64,000 nucleotides of DNA from Tetradesmus obliquus. Lineage: Eukaryota; Chlorophyta; Chlorophyceae; Sphaeropleales; Scenedesmaceae. A program made the translations under genes and the position numbers. The stretch lies in contig CP126193.1 of assembly GCA_030272155.1 (NCBI GenBank), positions 3,410,001-3,474,000 of the forward strand. Reading direction: 5' to 3'. Below, in pieces: positions 10,835 to 22,998 of the stretch (its first letter is position 1; the number at the start of each line of letters is the position of its first letter). The notes beneath the pieces were generated by a model that searched no databases, was not told the DNA's origin, and saw only the letters and a program-made list of their open reading frames with translations.

Positions 10835-13225
10835 TCACAGCTCGTGTGCCAGGCCCAGGGGCAGCCCCTTAATCAGGCCCAGCAGCGGAGGCCGGGGCAG
10901 CAGCTTGAAGATCTTGAACAGATCTGGCTTAGGCAGCACACCCAGCAGGTTGCCTAGCTGCGGCAGCGGCAGCGGCAGGCCTGCAGGAGGGATGTTTGGA
11001 AGCTCCAGGGGCAGGGGTGCCCTGCTGGGGTTGGGGTTGCCTGGCGCCATCATGTTGATGATGCTGTGGAGGATCTCCCTGAGGGCGTCACCGGGGATGA
11101 GGATGTCGCCGGAGGGGGTGAAGGAGGGCAGGGCAAAGCCGCCACGCGGGCCTGCGTTGCCACCTGTGTATGTGTTGAAAGCAGACCAGTGTGGGCAGAT
11201 GCAGCAGGGTGATAAGAATATATGCAGATACAGTATTCTGTTGATGGGCAACACTAGTAGTAAAAAGCAACGGCTGCGATGAAAGTGCACGGCAGCTGCT
11301 GCGGCGCCAGCGTGCTGGCCAGCAGCTGCACAGCTGTCAGAACACGCACGCATGCCTGCTGCTGGCTACTCCTGCTGCCTCAGCAGCACGAGCTTGCAAA
11401 ATTATCATGCCCTCTTGCGAGGTACATGCAGCACAACTGCTTTCAGCCTCATTGACCTGATTTCAACACAAATACACACCGCCTGCTCACCTCCCAGGAA
11501 GGAAGCAATGAGGTCCAGCACCTGGGGCGGCATGTTGGCCACAATTCCAGACAGCAAGTCGCCTCCGTTGTTGGTAAAGCCACCTGCATTGCCGCCGCCA
11601 AAGCCGTCAAAGCTGCCGCCACCCAGCAGCGCCGGAGGCACATCCAAATCCATATCTGGCAGCTGACTCAGCAAATCTCCCGGCAGCAGGCCAGACACGC
11701 GGTTGGCCAGCAGATCTGGCCCCTCAAGTCCAATGTCGCCCAATAAGGCTCCTCCAATGCCTGATGCCAAGCCACCAATCACTGGCAGGAGGCCTGCAGG
11801 GCCTGCAGCGAGGCCTGCGGCCAGCTGTGGCAGCATCTTTGGGGCGAGGCCGATGAGCAGGGGCGCGAAATCGTTGAAGGCGGCATTGCCGATTGCCAGC
11901 GCTGCCTTGGAGCCGTACTTGAGGTTGATTTCAGCCACCTTGCCCATGGTCTGCGGGGAGTGGTGGGAGAGTGAGCAGAGCAGCGGGGCAGGAGGCGGAC
12001 AGATTAGATGGAAGAGTGCGGCATGGTGCAGCGGAATATTATGGCATACTGCACAATCCCCAGCACAAATGTTGGTCTCTTCAGCTGTGGTCGCTGCTGC
12101 TGCTGCTGCTGCTGCTATGCTGGTCCTGCAAGCACATGGACTGTTTTTCTGCCTGAAATATGCTCTGCAGCACAGGCTGTTCAACCTGCACACACCGCCA
12201 CCAAGCTACCAGGCAACCTCTTGGCCTGCCAAGTTCACAAGCACACGCTCACCTTTGCCACCACCTTCATGGTCTTCATCTTGGCCTTGACCTTGATTGC
12301 CTTGGCATCAGCAATGGCCTCCGCAATGTCAGCGGCATCCTTTGCCATGTACTTGGCCATCTTCTTGGGGTTGTCTCCGTACTTCATCTTGTGGCGCATC
12401 GCGTCCTCCACTGCATCTGCCACCTTCATCTTTGCACGCAGCTCGGCCTTGGCCTCCTTTGCCTTGGCCCTTGCGATCTTCTTTGTTGCGTAGGCTGCAG
12501 AGTAGCCCTGCGCAGGTGCAGGCAGCAGCAAAACAGCAGATGGTTGGTGGGCAGACAGCCAAGCAGGATGAGCGCTTTGCACGAAGGTGCAGCGGGAGGG
12601 AAGGCAACTGCCTAGTTCGTTGGATTCTGTTGCGGCACTGAGTAAGAGCTTCTTGTCTGTGTCTGCTACTGACACAAACAACTGCTGCCGCACTGGTATC
12701 CACCAAGGTTGTGCTGCTGTACAGACAGTTCAGGCCTGAGGGTCAGGCTGGGGCATGACTGCCCTGCATCAGCATCAGCCGCATAGTTGCGATTGCTAGC
12801 TTGGTTGTGACTCACCAACGCTGCGCCAGCCTGACCTACGGCCTCCACAGCAGCGAAGTCATCGGGGCCGATGGTCAGCAGCTTGCGACTGCCCACGGTG
12901 TCTGAAGCAGCTGCGCAGCAGGAAAGGCAGAGAAACTTAGATAATACTGTTTCAATCGCCTTTTGTGGGTGGTTGATGCGCGGGGGTCACGAGAGAAGCT
13001 GGTCACCGGCTGATCAATGAACGTGTGCCCCCTGCGATGCGTCCGTAGGCAACATTATCGACAATTGCTAAATTTACGGTGATTCTGCGCATGCTGTCTG
13101 CCATTGGTGCTGATCTTTGTGCGCCAACCAACTCAACTGAATGGCAGCGCTACGGGACTGCCAGTGCACTCACCAGCAAGCGCGGACGCCACACCTAGAA
13201 GGGCTAGGAACATTAACGTCTTCAT
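10835..13225 (-). CDS. Secreted Lys/Ala-rich protein, unknown family
   Basis: Exons in transcript order: 13174-13225, 12816-12901, 12253-12507, 11491-11950, 10835-11163; all phase-consistent, 393 residues. The start is chosen because it opens with MKTLMFLALLGVASALA, a textbook signal peptide. Then comes a short segment with SRKLL (possible processing site); an 85-residue exon (about 47-131) almost entirely Ala, Lys, Met, Asp and Glu, probably a long amphipathic helix; a Gly/Leu/Ala/Pro-rich hydrophobic region (about 132-285) with repeated GLA, GLLP and GG; and a Pro/Leu-rich tail ending GLAHEL. I do not recognise the family. Composition suggests a structural or surface-active extracellular or cell-wall protein; that is inference. 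The second exon could start 6 bases earlier at another in-frame AG. Confidence 0.75.
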
Positions 13226-13682
13226 ATTTGCGTGGTTGTATCAGGCGTTGATGGCGATCGACCCAGCAATTGAAGTTCCAATTGGACACGTTTGAATGTG
13301 TGCCGCTCAAGTTCTTTAACAACGATGCTTCATCATGTTGTCAAAATTATCGTGGAGGAAGACCCTTAAATGCCCAAGTTCAACGTCCAGCATGACCCTG
13401 AACCGCGCCTTTGGGAGGTGGTGGAAGTCAACCCTGCAGCTGCCAGCAGGTGTCTGATGTGCCAGAAAAGATTAGATTTATAATTGCAATCTTATTGTTT
13501 GAGCGTCTTAGGATATGCGCGGTCACGGCGTGATGGACTTCACCGTGGGATGTTCACGCGCCTTCTTCCACTAGCATTGGTCGAAGAGCTTCTTACCGTG
13601 CGATGATGCGACGATTGTATGATATTAAAATTCCATTCAGACCTTTTGCCAGGTATACGGTTTATGTGAGCGCTACCAAGCA
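13226..13682. other. Spacer between two minus-strand genes
   Basis: 457 bp upstream of the secreted-protein start and downstream of the polyglutamine gene's stop; it must hold the promoter of the former and 3' UTR of the latter. No motif I can support. Confidence 0.4.
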
Positions 13683-15144
13683 TCAACCATCGTCTGTTAC
13701 AATCGTCTGGCTGTCTGCTGGCAGACTGCCGGGTGCCCTTTTCCGGTGCTCAAACTTGGCCTGCAAACAGACACAGGGCAAGCAGAGCATTGCGATCAGT
13801 GGATGATCAGTGCTGCTGCACATCCTGTTCAGGTTAACCCATACAGCCAGGCACAAGTCGTCACCATGCTGACTTATACAAGTTTGTACAAATTCTGCGC
13901 ATATCGAAGTGCGATCATGGGTCAAGGCGTGCACTACAAGATGACATGACGTGTGCAAACACTGGTTGTTCAAAAGCTCTGCGCCACTTATACAAGAACA
14001 TCTGAAAGCGGTTGGTTGAGAGTTAAGACACTAAGCCTGGACATACCTTGGCCACAGTGTTTGGCCGGCTGCCGCTGAGGGCGCTGTTGTTGCCCCACTG
14101 GTGCTCCAGCGGGCGATCCAGTGCTGCCTGCTTGTGTGCTTCTCTGTCTGCCACATCCCTGCTGGCTGCCTGCATGGCCACTTTGTGCCTGCGCGAGCCC
14201 GCCAGTCGCCCCACATTGCCTGCTGCTAAGCTGTGGCGGCAGCCGCCACCAAAGAACATGACGGTCAAGCCTCCGGCGGCCGCTTGCGTGGGTGTGACGC
14301 CAACCAGCAGCTTGGTTGGGCAGCTGTGGGTGTTTTGCGGCAACAGTCAGTGCAGCATAATCAGGGAAAACAAACAAAGAAGGTCACTGCTTGCTGTTGA
14401 CGCAGCCAACACTCCAATCAAGCAGCAGCTGGTTCATTGCTGCAGCCACTGCTGTAGGTTTATGGTGCTTCTGGCCAGATGCATCACTAGGCATGCTGGC
14501 AATGGCTGATCAGGGCAATCAATAATGCCAGGTCACGCACAAGCTGGCATACCAACACAGCACCTGCCGCCATGCCCGCACGTGCTGCTGCTCATGCAAA
14601 TGGCAGGGCACTAGTGTACTGCCGACAGTCTGCGCAACTTACCCGGGGTGCGGGCACTTGAACTGCATCCATGCAGCGAAGCGCTGCTGGGGTGCTTCAT
14701 CCGGAGCCCTGGCGTTGGGCTGCACAGCAAGCAAGGCGTGAGCTGTCAGCTTAGGTTGAAGTTGTCCATGTTTATTTACGCATCAAAGAGCGCAGCTCCA
14801 TATTTACGCATCAAAGAGCGCAGCTGTGCCAACACAGCAACCAACAATCACCAGCAGGGACAGCTGCAAAGGCCATTTACACTGGACGCACTCAAGCACA
14901 ACATCAATACCTGGCGCGACAGCGGCTGTCCACGGCACTGCCGTGGAGTTTGCCACGCCACAAGCACATGTGCTGCCATTGCACACCAAACTGCACACAC
15001 GCACCTGTTTGTTAAAGCAGCGCTCAGACTTGGCAGGCAGCTTGCTGGGGTATGCCGGCTCCGGCAGGTCTGGGTGCAGCAGCGGGATGCTGGCAGCATA
15101 CTCGCGCGCAGCAGCAAGCACTTGCAGCTGTGGTCGTGACTGAC

Positions 15145-15200
<56 letters not shown>

Positions 15201-15519
15201 GGCTGCGGCTGCTGCTGCTGCTCAGCACTGCTGCCAGGCTGGCCAGTGTGCACACTGCCTGGCTGCACTGCATGGCCGCGCTGCTGTGGCAGCGGCTGCT
15301 GCTGCTGCTGCTGCTCATTGATTGCAACAGGGTTCAGGTGGCCAGTCAGCTGTGCCAGGTCAGTCACTGCCTCCAGTGACCCGTTTGCCAGCTTCAAGTA
15401 AGGCTGCAAGGATCCATCTGCCATCTGCAGGTACAGCACGGTCACAGAAGCCACTACGGAGCCGGGTGTAGGCTGCTGCGGGCCCACACTTGATGAAGGA
15501 TGATTCTCTGCTGGTGCCA

Positions 15520-15577
<58 letters not shown>

Positions 15578-15731
15578 AGCACCGCTGCCAGGCTGGCCAG
15601 TACACACACCACCTGGCTGCACAGCATGAATGCGCTGCTGCTCCTGCTGCTGGCCATGGTTCTCAAAGGTGGCTTGGGCAGTGTGTGCATCACTTTGCAA
15701 GCCACCTGCTACATGCTGATGAACAGCACCC

Positions 15732-15769
<38 letters not shown>

Positions 15770-16132
15770 ATCCTGCTCCTGCTGCTGCTGCTGCTGGCCT
15801 GTGGTACCAGCATCAGAAGGGAGATGTTGGTGATCAGCGCCACCAGCGGTGCTGCCACCAGCGCTGCTTGGCTGCTGCTGCTGCTGCTGCCGAGCTTCGC
15901 GCACCGCAGCGACCAAGTTTCTGTCCACATGGCCCTCCTGTGTTGCCAGCTCACTGCTGATGCGCTGTTGCTGCGTGCGTTGCGCCCTGACATCAACAGG
16001 TGGCACACAGCAGGGGCTGAACAGCTGGTGCTCTACTGCTGCTGTGATGAGGATCTCATCCACAAACTCCTTCCTGCACTCCTTGAACTTGCCAGTAAGC
16101 AGTCCACTATGTAGGTAGCTGACAGGTGGCAA
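13683..16132 (-). CDS. Polyglutamine protein with a Cys/His finger-like segment; 5' end uncertain
   Basis: Exons: about 16132 down to 15005, then 14643-14719, 14047-14323, 13683-13760; phases agree at each junction. The large exon encodes three long Gln runs (from CAG runs seen as CTG on the plus strand) separated by more normal sequence such as VTVLYLQMADGSLQPYLKLA. The downstream exons read as ordinary protein: RFAAWMQFKCPHPGC ... VMFFGGGCRHS, with C-x4-C and C-x-H spacing that could bind zinc, then GRLAGSRRHK. This resembles the DNA-binding fingers of transposon-derived proteins, but I cannot name the family. No ATG exists at the upper end of the large exon; an upstream exon (perhaps near 16160-16350) is likely. 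Possibly a transcription regulator or a domesticated transposon protein. Confidence 0.55.
14773..14825. repeat. 25-bp direct repeat, period 28
   Basis: The 25-bp unit beginning TATTTACGCATCAAAGAGCG occurs at 14773-14797 and 14801-14825, separated by 3 bp. It lies in the first intron after the polyglutamine exon. The copies are identical, suggesting recent duplication. Confidence 0.85.
15145..15795. repeat. Coding CTG/CAG runs (polyglutamine)
   Basis: Three triplet runs at about 15149-15199, 15523-15574 and 15735-15796, read as CAG on the coding minus strand and encoding the three Gln tracts. Single interruptions (for example CGG) occur. Likely length-polymorphic. Confidence 0.9.
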
Positions 16133-18046
16133 ACGATTCGTTTATAGTCCCTAGTACAGTAGGTGAAGTTAAACTCTGGAGGCAAGACAACTAGCTCGGG
16201 CAGCACAGTGTGCACGAAGCTGCACTGTTCTGTGTGGTATGTTTTTGACTCTGTTAGCTCTGTGCCGGCCCCTGGGTCACTAGTTCGAGTCTGTATTTGC
16301 GGCACGGCCAGTTCTCCTGCGTCAACAGCGTTCTGCTCCATTGGCGGGCATGGGCGCAGCTTCCAGAACACCCAGTGCTAGCAACCAATACGAATGCGAA
16401 TTGAGTAGCTCTTTCTTTCGCCCACTTGATTTTTGCACCAGCAAGCACGGCACACGATATTGTCAGTGAGTCATGTAACACACATGGGTGTCACACACAG
16501 GGGTGTGTGCTTCACACATAGTATAAGGCATTGCATGGAAGACACTACATTCTGCAACATCATGCAGCATATTGCTCACTCACATATCTAGAAGGGCCCC
16601 CCAGAGGCACCATGGCTGCTTCAACTTCAAGTTGCTGGTGTGCTTCTCCTGCTCTAGTCTTGTTCTAGTTTTACCTGCATTCAAAAGAAAACCTGGTCAG
16701 TGCTCCTGTAGCCACGATGCCCTGGGGGGGAACGAGCACTGACGGTCTTCGACTCCTTTGTAGTGCTGGTGACGGTCTCAGCCGGCCTCTTGTCAGTGAC
16801 ACCCTCGGCTGTTGTCACCTCCAGCAAATACATGTACAGCAGATGTTTTCCTCGCAAGCAGTTCACACATAGCCTTTACAAGCCTATACTCGTTGCGAAA
16901 CCAACAGCAGAAGCAGTTCTGATCCCTGTATTACAAACAGGTGAACATCAACTGCACCGTGCAAAGCATAACATGACATGGCAGGCATGCATGGCACATG
17001 TTGCCCCGTCTTGCCATCACAACGCTTGCCTTGACAGCGCGCCTGCATGCTGTGGTGCAGCTGAAGTTGCAGAGCTATCACTGACAACCGCCTCCCTGAT
17101 TAACAGCACCCTTCCTAAGTCTGGAAAAAGGCACAGGGCGACATCAAGTCCGCTCCACAGGGATGCGGGCAGTCTCACACATTCACGATCACAGCAGAAA
17201 CCATCACAGCACCGCCGGCTGGCAGCCTTGTGCCTGCAGGACTAGTTAAAATTGCAAAGCACTGTGACATAAGAGGCACACTGCGGCCTGCAGGGACAAC
17301 CTGACGCAGATCAGGGTGCTGCAAAGCGCATGCTCTATACAGGCGCAACAGGCCCACGGCTTCACTCAATTTCGTGACATCACAACCTTGAGGATTGATC
17401 CAGAGCTGGCAGTCCTTGCAGGCACATCCAGCGGAGCTCACACAAACTTTGGGGGTTGAACCCCCTGCAACTGCCACATGCATCTCCAGCATGTGTGCTT
17501 GCACACACTCCCATACGCGCAACTTGTTCAGGCTACCAGCCAAAGCAGTGTTATGTATATCCATACACAGCAACAGCGCCTGATACTGTCCCACCAGCGC
17601 TCGCTCTGTGTCAGGCAACCGCCAATTGCGTTGGATGTGCTGCAGCAAACCTACCCAGCTAGCCGCATGACATGCAGTAGTTGGACTAACTTTTATAAGT
17701 ATCTCCAGGTTTCCCCTACATACCACCCACGCATCCACAAGCCTTGTAGTGTTGTTCGCCAACAGCTCGACACACTGCACTACAGGCCCGGCTGTGCAGC
17801 ACAGGCAGTACAACCCCAGGCAGTACAACACACAGGTTCCCCAGCCTTGTGCAGGCTTTGTCAAAGACCAAAACTCCCCCCGAGCAAAATCAATATTGCA
17901 GGAGCACAAGCTCCGAGTCCGCTGTGTGATTGCAGCTCACACAGCCACGTCACAATACATAAGGCATAGACCACACTGCCATGCAGCAACACTGCAGCCT
18001 TGGTGCAACCTTGATTACGTAGTGCACGGCTTGTACAGCCAAGACT
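16133..18046. other. Region upstream of polyQ gene; contains an unassigned ORF
   Basis: No gene firmly identified. Minus-strand frames at 16163-16371 and 16681-16866 have protein-like composition and may be 5' exons of the polyglutamine gene, but I could not find splice junctions joining them in phase. A longer frame at 17175-17909 is listed separately. Confidence 0.4.
17175..17909 (-). CDS. Hypothetical ORF, 244 codons
   Basis: An uninterrupted frame without homopolymer runs, with balanced composition and stretches that read like folded protein (for example NLEILIKVSPTTACHAASW and LVGQYQALLLCMDIHN) and a Cys-rich part (SSAGCACKDCQLW). No family recognised. It could be a stand-alone gene, 5' exons of the polyglutamine gene, or chance coding potential in the 3' flank of the hydrolase gene. 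The first part is Cys/Leu-rich and less convincing than the middle. Confidence 0.3.
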   Translation of the reverse strand: MCSCNIDFARGEFWSLTKPAQGWGTCVLYCLGLYCLCCTAGPVVQCVELLANNTTRLVDAWVVCRGNLEILIKVSPTTACHAASWVGLLQHIQRNWRLPDTERALVGQYQALLLCMDIHNTALAGSLNKLRVWECVQAHMLEMHVAVAGGSTPKVCVSSAGCACKDCQLWINPQGCDVTKLSEAVGLLRLYRACALQHPDLRQVVPAGRSVPLMSQCFAILTSPAGTRLPAGGAVMVSAVIVNV

Positions 18047-18161
18047 CTAGGCGTTTACCGCCTTGTTGTGTGCCTTGACCATGTTTGTGATCTGGCTGTC
18101 AGCCCAGCTGCCATCGCCACCAGCTGTAGCGTAATGCACGCCCAGCGCATCCCACGACCCT

Positions 18162-18220
<59 letters not shown>

Positions 18221-20033
18221 TCAGCAGCACGCTCACGCGACTCTGCCGGCTGATCATCACAACAGCTGCTTGCTTGCAGCTCTGCTAGCTGCAGTGTTGC
18301 TGCAACAGAGCTGCCACCAGCACCAGTGCTTGTTGGCACCAGTTGCCAACAGCAACAGCACTTGATGACACCAGCTGTCACCAACAGCATCAGCCAAAAG
18401 GCGCATATGTTTTGGACAAAGCCTCACCTGCCGTCCACACGTACAGTGCGTCCACCTTGTAGTCGCCTGCACCTGCCCGCAGCCACTTGGCGGTCTGGCT
18501 GTACAGGTAGCGCCTGCAGCAGCAGCAGCAGCGACAGCAGAAGGCAGCTGTCAGTGAGTTGAACTACCTAGCTGCTGGGAACCAACCTCCACCACAACTC
18601 CAAGGCACCTGCAGCCAAGGGCTTTGTTCCTCCACCACGCAGCAGGCAGATCACAACACCAGTCACCAGCCAGGTATAACGTGTTGCTGCTGCTGCTCCT
18701 GCTATTGCTGCTGCTGCTCACCTGTAGTCGTTGTACTGCGAGTTCTTCCAGGGGTCCTTGTAGGCAGCATAAGGGTACCACAGCCCGAAGAAGGGGTGCC
18801 CAGCCACGTCAGCCAAGCTGGCTGCCACGCCGTTGCCGTCCTGCGTGCCGCCACCCAGGCCCCACTCGGAGATGACCAGCTGCAGCAGCGCAGCAGGCAG
18901 TGAAACAGCAGGCAGCGCATGTACATGAGGAGGCATCAGCGATTTGAAGGTGAGATGCAGCCATGTTACATGCCACGAAGCCATATGCTCAGCTGGTTCA
19001 AGGCAAGCGGCTTGTGCTTCGTACCTTCTTGCCGCTTTTAACAACAACACAAGATAGTTTTAGCTTCGCATGTTGCAAAGCTGGCTGCATGTTGTGGCCC
19101 AACCATTGCATGGGCAGTTCGGGTGCAGAAGCTACGCACAGCAGGTGGCCTGCAGCAGTAGTTCTGTCGTAATCGTAACAGTATCGACAGCTGCCGCCGC
19201 GCACCTTCTTGCCGCTCCTGACCAGGTCTTTGAGGCTGATGCCTGCATACGACAGCTCCTGCTCATGGTACTTGAGGGGTGTGTCCAGCGCAGCCAGCCC
19301 AAAGTTGGGGTACAGCGGGGGGTAGGCTGCAGCAGCAGCAGCAGCAGGGCATACAACACATTTGTCATAAGGCTCTACACTGTACATCCAGGGAGTTGAA
19401 GCAGGCAGTGCTGCCCGTGGCACACGATGCCGGCAGATGGCTGTTACCGCTTTGCTCGAGCACCCTCACACACAGTCGCGTCAAACACGTCCAATTGGGA
19501 TTGAAGTAACAGAAGAGCCCTTTTGCTTACAGCTTCAGCCGCCGCACCTGACACCCCGATGACGTCCACTGCCTGGTACAGCCGCTTCATGTTTGGCAGG
19601 TCCATGGGGTACTTTGCTGCCTGCGCCTTCCACTGCCGGTCAAAGTTTTTGGAGATGTACTCGGGGCTGATCTGGTCAAAGTCGATCCAGCCGTACACCT
19701 TGTTGTAGTTCAGGCTGATACCCACCTGCAACACGGTGTGTTGGTGATTGTTTTTGTGGATGGTGCGGTGGACCCAGGTGACAGGGGGACGAGGTGAGGA
19801 CAAAAGCGTAGGGACTGGTTTGAGGGTCAAACACAGGGTGCCAGGCAGCGGGCTTCTGTTCAAGTACATGTGCATATGCGGCACAGCATGCCACATGGGT
19901 ATCACACATGGCATGTGATGTGGTGGCAGCAGCGGGCACGGCAGCAGGTCCTCGCAGCACCTGCACCACAACTCAGCGCCGTCTGCAAGCTGCTGCAGCA
20001 GCTGCAAGCTCTTGGCACGGATTTTATACGTTC

Positions 20034-20074
<41 letters not shown>

Positions 20075-21007
20075 TGTTGGGCCTCACCAGCACGTCGGAG
20101 GCGCGCAGTGGCTTCTGCCCCTTGATCATAGCCTTGGTGGCACCCACCAGCTTCAGCCACTGCCCCGCGTACTGGCTCACGGACTTGCCAGTTTCGCCGT
20201 TCAGCGTGAACACCACCTTGGTGCCAGGCCTGCGCAGCAGGGAGGCACAGCAACAGCAGCAGCTGTTAAATGTACGGTTGCAGGTGATATGAAGGCTCAG
20301 GAACACCACCTTGGTGCCCAGCCTGCAGCACGATCAGAGCCACAGCAGAGTTGGTTCAACAGCCATGAGTTTGATGGCTGCGGCTGGTGTAAGACTTGTT
20401 TGACATGCATTCGTGCCTGAGTGTGACGTTCACTGCAGACTTGGTGCACATGGGGCAGGACAGGAGCATGCCACAGCAGTGGACTTTGCGCAGCAAGCCA
20501 TAATGTTGTGTTGAAAGTTTTGCGCTACGACCTCATGTCTGCTGTGCTGGTGCTGGCAGCGCCGCCGCTCACTTGATGGCCCTGTTTGCGGCGCGGGCCA
20601 TAGGCGCAATGACCACATCGAAATAGCTGTAGCCGGCCTTCTTTTCATTGGGGTTGAACTGCAGCAGGTTGCGCCAGGTGTAGCCCTGCAGCAGGTAGCA
20701 GCAGCAGCAGCAGCACCGGCACAGACCCAGCCATGTGAACAGGTTGCGCATGTGCTACATCAAGCGAGCTGCATGTAATCTTGCAATGTTGGTGCCAGGA
20801 CCCACATGTAACTATCCTCTCTCAATGTTGGGTTGCATGTGCACAGGCGACCAGCCAACAGCCGACCCCGCCATACACGTGTGTCACACAGCTGCTGCTG
20901 CCGCGGCTGCCGCTGTCTTGCACATGGCAACATGACATCCCAATTGCGTGCGCCGCCCCCCTGGCTGCCCAACCCTGTTGCTGCTGCAGCTGTTGCAACC
21001 ATGCTTG

Positions 21008-21038
<31 letters not shown>

Positions 21039-21859
21039 TCACTGCTGCAACGTCATCATTTCACTGCTGCTTCCGCTGTTCCTGCTGCTGCTGTCACTGC
21101 CACAACCGCTTTCACTGCTGCTTCTGCTGTCCCTGCCGCTATCATCACTGCTGCTGCCGCCTGCCCCACCTGCATGTTGTCCAGGTGAGCCAGCACAGCA
21201 ATGTCCTTGCCAGCATCCACGGCGCGCTTCATGCACCTGGCCAGCAGCGCGGTGAAGCGCTCCATGTTGTCCTTGTTGGGGGCGTCGCAGCTGCCCCAGT
21301 TGTTCCTGCAGCAGCAGCAGCAGCAGCAGCAGCAGCACCAGCAGTAGCAGCAGCGGCAGCAGCAGCAGCGGCAGCAGCAGCAGCGGCAGCAGCGGCGGCA
21401 GGATGACAGCCAATGGTGTTGTGCTGGGTTCTGAAACGCAGTGCGATGGTGCGGCCAGCGCACCCGCAGACGTCGCTCACAGCAGGCATGGCTCTGTGTA
21501 ATGCCGGTTGTTCCTGAATGCCAGCTGCTGCTCAAAGGCCACAGCAGTACACAGTCAACACACCAGGCTGTCGCTGCTAGCATTGCCCTTGGCAGCTGCT
21601 GGCAGCTGCTGCAGTGTCACCCACCTGTAGCAGTAGCTGTTCAGCGACGACTCGCTGCCATAGTAGTGCACGGTGGGCACAAACTTGATGCTCTTGGCAT
21701 TCAGCTGCAATGCGTTGTTGACCATTTGGTCGCAGTTGTTGGCCATCTCATCGAGGCTGGTGAGCACCACTGAGGGCGAGAACTCCCCGCCCTGCTTGGC
21801 TGCTGCTGAGGCCAGCAGCGCTGCTGCCAGGCACACCAGCAGGCAGGGTGTGACCCGCA

Positions 21860-21860
<1 letters not shown>
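18047..21860 (-). CDS. Secreted TIM-barrel glycoside-hydrolase-like protein
   Basis: Exons in transcript order: 21625-21860, 21170-21305, 20573-20685, 20088-20229, 19548-19725, 19205-19326, 18722-18879, 18428-18513, 18047-18159; every junction is in phase, giving 427 residues. Residues 1-22 (MRVTPCLLVCLAAALLASAA) form a signal peptide, so it is probably secreted to the wall or periplasm. The body alternates hydrophobic strands and helices like a (beta/alpha)8 barrel. FTLNGE (169-174) and VISEWG (311-316), 140 residues apart, sit where clan GH-A hydrolases (such as GH5) carry the acid/base and nucleophile glutamates; DVIGVSAYPP and YVWTAGSWD fit barrel strands near the active site. Family and substrate are not identified; cell-wall polysaccharide is a guess. 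The 5' UTR immediately before the ATG is a CAG run. Confidence 0.7.
18161..18218. repeat. CTG run before 3' splice site of the last hydrolase exon
   Basis: About 18 CAG units on the plus strand, so CTG on the coding strand, ending at the AG that precedes exon 9. Confidence 0.9.
20037..20072. repeat. CAG run after 5' splice site, hydrolase intron 4
   Basis: About 11 CTG units on the plus strand (CAG on the coding strand), beginning about 15 bases after the donor of exon 4. Confidence 0.9.
20790..20821 (-). repeat. Short dispersed repeat, copy A
   Basis: The 32-bp block TGGTGCCAGGACCCACATGT... is the reverse complement, with one indel, of 25891-25923 in the OMA1-like gene. It lies in hydrolase intron 2. 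Confidence 0.75.
21308..21395. repeat. CTG run before 3' splice site of hydrolase exon 2
   Basis: Perfect then interrupted CAG units on the plus strand (CTG on the coding strand), ending at the acceptor of exon 2. Confidence 0.9.
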
Positions 21861-21911
<51 letters not shown>

Positions 21912-22998
21912 GCTGCTATGTGGTGGTAGCAGGCTGATAACAGGGTTGGTTGCTGCTGCACTGGTTGGTCGGCTGCAGCAAGTTGAGAACACAGAATTGC
22001 AGTGTAAGGCAGGAGGCCTCAAGCCTTGAACGTTTGACAGGTGCCAGATGCTTGCACATGTGCAGCTGCTGCCTGTGCAGCCCTTTGGTTGCCTGGTGAC
22101 GTGCAGCTGACTGGAGTCAGCATCGCATGTGCTGCAGCTTAGGAGACAGCGTAGATGACGTGCAAAGCTCCACTCTGTTTCGTTCATCCAATCGATTTAT
22201 GTGATCATGCACCGTGCAGAGGTCCAGAGACGTTCAAAGAACTAGGGTGAAGCTGAACAGGAGCTGGTGCCAAGTGCCGCTGCGTTGAAGCTGCCCGTCC
22301 GCGACCGCGTCCTGTCAAATTAATCGGATTAACAGGACTATAGAATACTACTAAGTAATGAAAAGCTGCATACCTGTGATCGGTGTCCAGCAGAACACAA
22401 AGTGTGGGCTGTCAAGTGCAATTGTCGATTATGGCATGCAGGCATCCATATCCGTGTTTAAGCTCCAGTGGCTATGAAATTCATCGATCTGCGTCCCTTG
22501 TGCGACCCCGGCAGAAGTGTTGTTGCACTTGGTGTCACTTTGGCCCGTACACGCTGGTTTGGTTGCTCGTGATACTGCAGCGCCAACAGTTTCTCTGTTT
22601 GCACTCTATCAAGCTTGTTTAGGATGATATTCACGGGATGAACGCTCGGTTGGGGTCAGTCACCAGCACATTGCCATCTGATCATGCCACAGTCGGCCTC
22701 CATAAATCGACAAAACACCAATTAAGGGACTTCAATAATTGCTTGAAGGCTGCAGGTCAACGCACACATGCTCGGTTGTGGTCAGTGTCCAAGGAATGGC
22801 GCGCATTGAGTAGTGACGCAACATCCAGTGCGCACCGTGCGAGGCAATGGCCGCTTATAAGGCAGTCGCGGTGAGGACACGCTTGTGTTTGATTTATCGC
22901 GACAGGAAACAGAGCTTCCTCTGCAAATACCTGAACAGCAGCTGCAGCAGCACCTGCGGTTGTTGAGCGTCTCCGTTCTGCTGTGCACGTGTTCCGCC
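21861..22998. promoter_or_regulatory. Divergent intergenic region, hydrolase-like / OMA1-like
   Basis: 1.1 kb between the start codons of two divergent genes. The first 50 bp (21861-21911) are a CAG run on the minus strand directly abutting the hydrolase ATG. The rest is less triplet-rich and holds no element I can name. Confidence 0.4.

Noticed and set aside
15052..15321. Long poly-Ala and poly-Leu frames on the plus strand through the CTG runs
   Set aside because: They are the other reading frames of the CAG runs that encode polyglutamine on the minus strand; flanking sequence is coding only on the minus strand.
16270..16300. Possible tRNA (T-loop-like GTTCGAGTC)
   Set aside because: No acceptor stem, D-arm or anticodon arm can be built around it.
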